Below, in pieces: positions 5,059 through 5,143 of a DNA stretch of 5,143 nucleotides. A model generated the notes under the pieces. That model had not been told where the DNA came from and ran no database searches. It worked only from the letters and a program-made list of their open reading frames with translations. The stretch spans positions 1-5,143 of the forward strand of contig JBLHIH010000209.1 in NCBI GenBank assembly GCA_047616645.1. The letters are read 5' to 3'. The position numbers and the translations under genes are program-made. The stretch comes from JAHRVQ01 sp047616645 (lineage in GTDB: Bacteria; Pseudomonadota; Gammaproteobacteria; Pseudomonadales; Azotimanducaceae). Within the stretch, counting starts at the first letter, position 1, and each line of letters starts with the position of its first letter.

Positions 5059-5143
5059 ATGGCGTCGACCGTAGTGGCCTTCGAAATTTTGTACAAAGAA
5101 TACTTCGTCCGTGTTTTCGGACTGTGTCGCCGTCTCTTGAATT
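5059..5143 (+). CDS. RNA polymerase ECF-type sigma factor, N-terminal fragment
   Basis: An ATG at 5059 follows AAGGAG (5043-5048) with a 10-base gap and opens 28 codons before the window ends. The residues include FEILYKEYFVRVFGLCRRLLN. This matches the start of sigma-70 region 2 in ECF sigma factors (F--LY-EY--RVF-L-RRLL), the helix that begins the core-polymerase-binding domain. Only this fragment is visible, so region 4, any anti-sigma partner and regulon are unknown. It begins 226 bp after the SDR and is probably its own transcription unit; no functional link to the salvage genes can be claimed. A DNA-binding or unrelated helical protein is a less likely alternative given the short sample. 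Confidence 0.6.
   Translation, partial: MASTVVAFEILYKEYFVRVFGLCRRLLN
5080..5093 (+). repeat. 14-bp direct repeat, copy 2 (inside the sigma-factor start)
   Basis: This is an exact second copy of TTCGAAATTTTGTA, lying within codons 8-12 of the putative sigma-factor gene. It overlaps the 10-bp palindrome TTTGTACAAA (5088-5097). Being coding, the match to copy 1 may be coincidence, or the pair may bracket the promoter as binding sites. Confidence 0.5.

Overview
The window looks like part of a Gram-negative, probably gammaproteobacterial, chromosome. Every gene reads on the + strand. The Gram-negative assignment rests mainly on a deaminase that starts with a lipoprotein signal peptide suited to outer-membrane sorting. 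Clean Shine-Dalgarno sites precede most starts, and base composition looks moderate by eye. No mobile element, CRISPR array, tRNA or rRNA was seen.

Layout: (1) 1-218, the 3' end of an MtnA / eIF2B-alpha-like sugar-1-phosphate isomerase. (2) 265-1017, a phosphorylase of the MTAP/PNP family whose base-binding segment carries Asn, as in 6-oxopurine (methylthioinosine/inosine) enzymes, rather than the Asp-rich motif of MTA phosphorylases. (3) 1055-2392, a 12-helix APC-superfamily permease. (4) 2436-3884, an adenosine-deaminase-superfamily enzyme with a complete metal site, exported as a lipoprotein. (5) 3996-4832, a classical short-chain dehydrogenase/reductase with its catalytic residues intact. 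(6) After a 226-bp gap, the first 28 codons of what looks like an ECF sigma factor, cut by the window edge at 5143. Gaps between genes 1-4 are only 37-46 bp, so these are very probably one operon. The SDR follows after 111 bp and is probably co-transcribed. The sigma factor is likely a separate unit.

Working model (inference): the operon encodes deamination-first salvage of 5'-methylthioadenosine (MTA) and/or adenosine. The surface or periplasmic lipoprotein deaminase converts MTA/adenosine to methylthioinosine/inosine, and the permease imports a product. The cytosolic phosphorylase releases hypoxanthine plus (methylthio)ribose-1-phosphate, and the MtnA-like isomerase converts that sugar to the ribulose-1-phosphate form. 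The SDR may act on a downstream carbonyl or alcohol, but nothing in its sequence fixes the substrate. Individual steps are known (the MTA deaminase / MTI phosphorylase route of Pseudomonas aeruginosa and the MtnA step of methionine salvage). The unusual part is combining them with an exported deaminase and a dedicated transporter in one cluster.

Smaller features include a 16-bp hairpin/palindrome over the mtnA-like stop codon, an 18-bp-period triplication in the lipoprotein linker, two overlapping mini-ORFs between the deaminase and SDR genes, and a 14-bp exact direct repeat before and inside the sigma-factor start.
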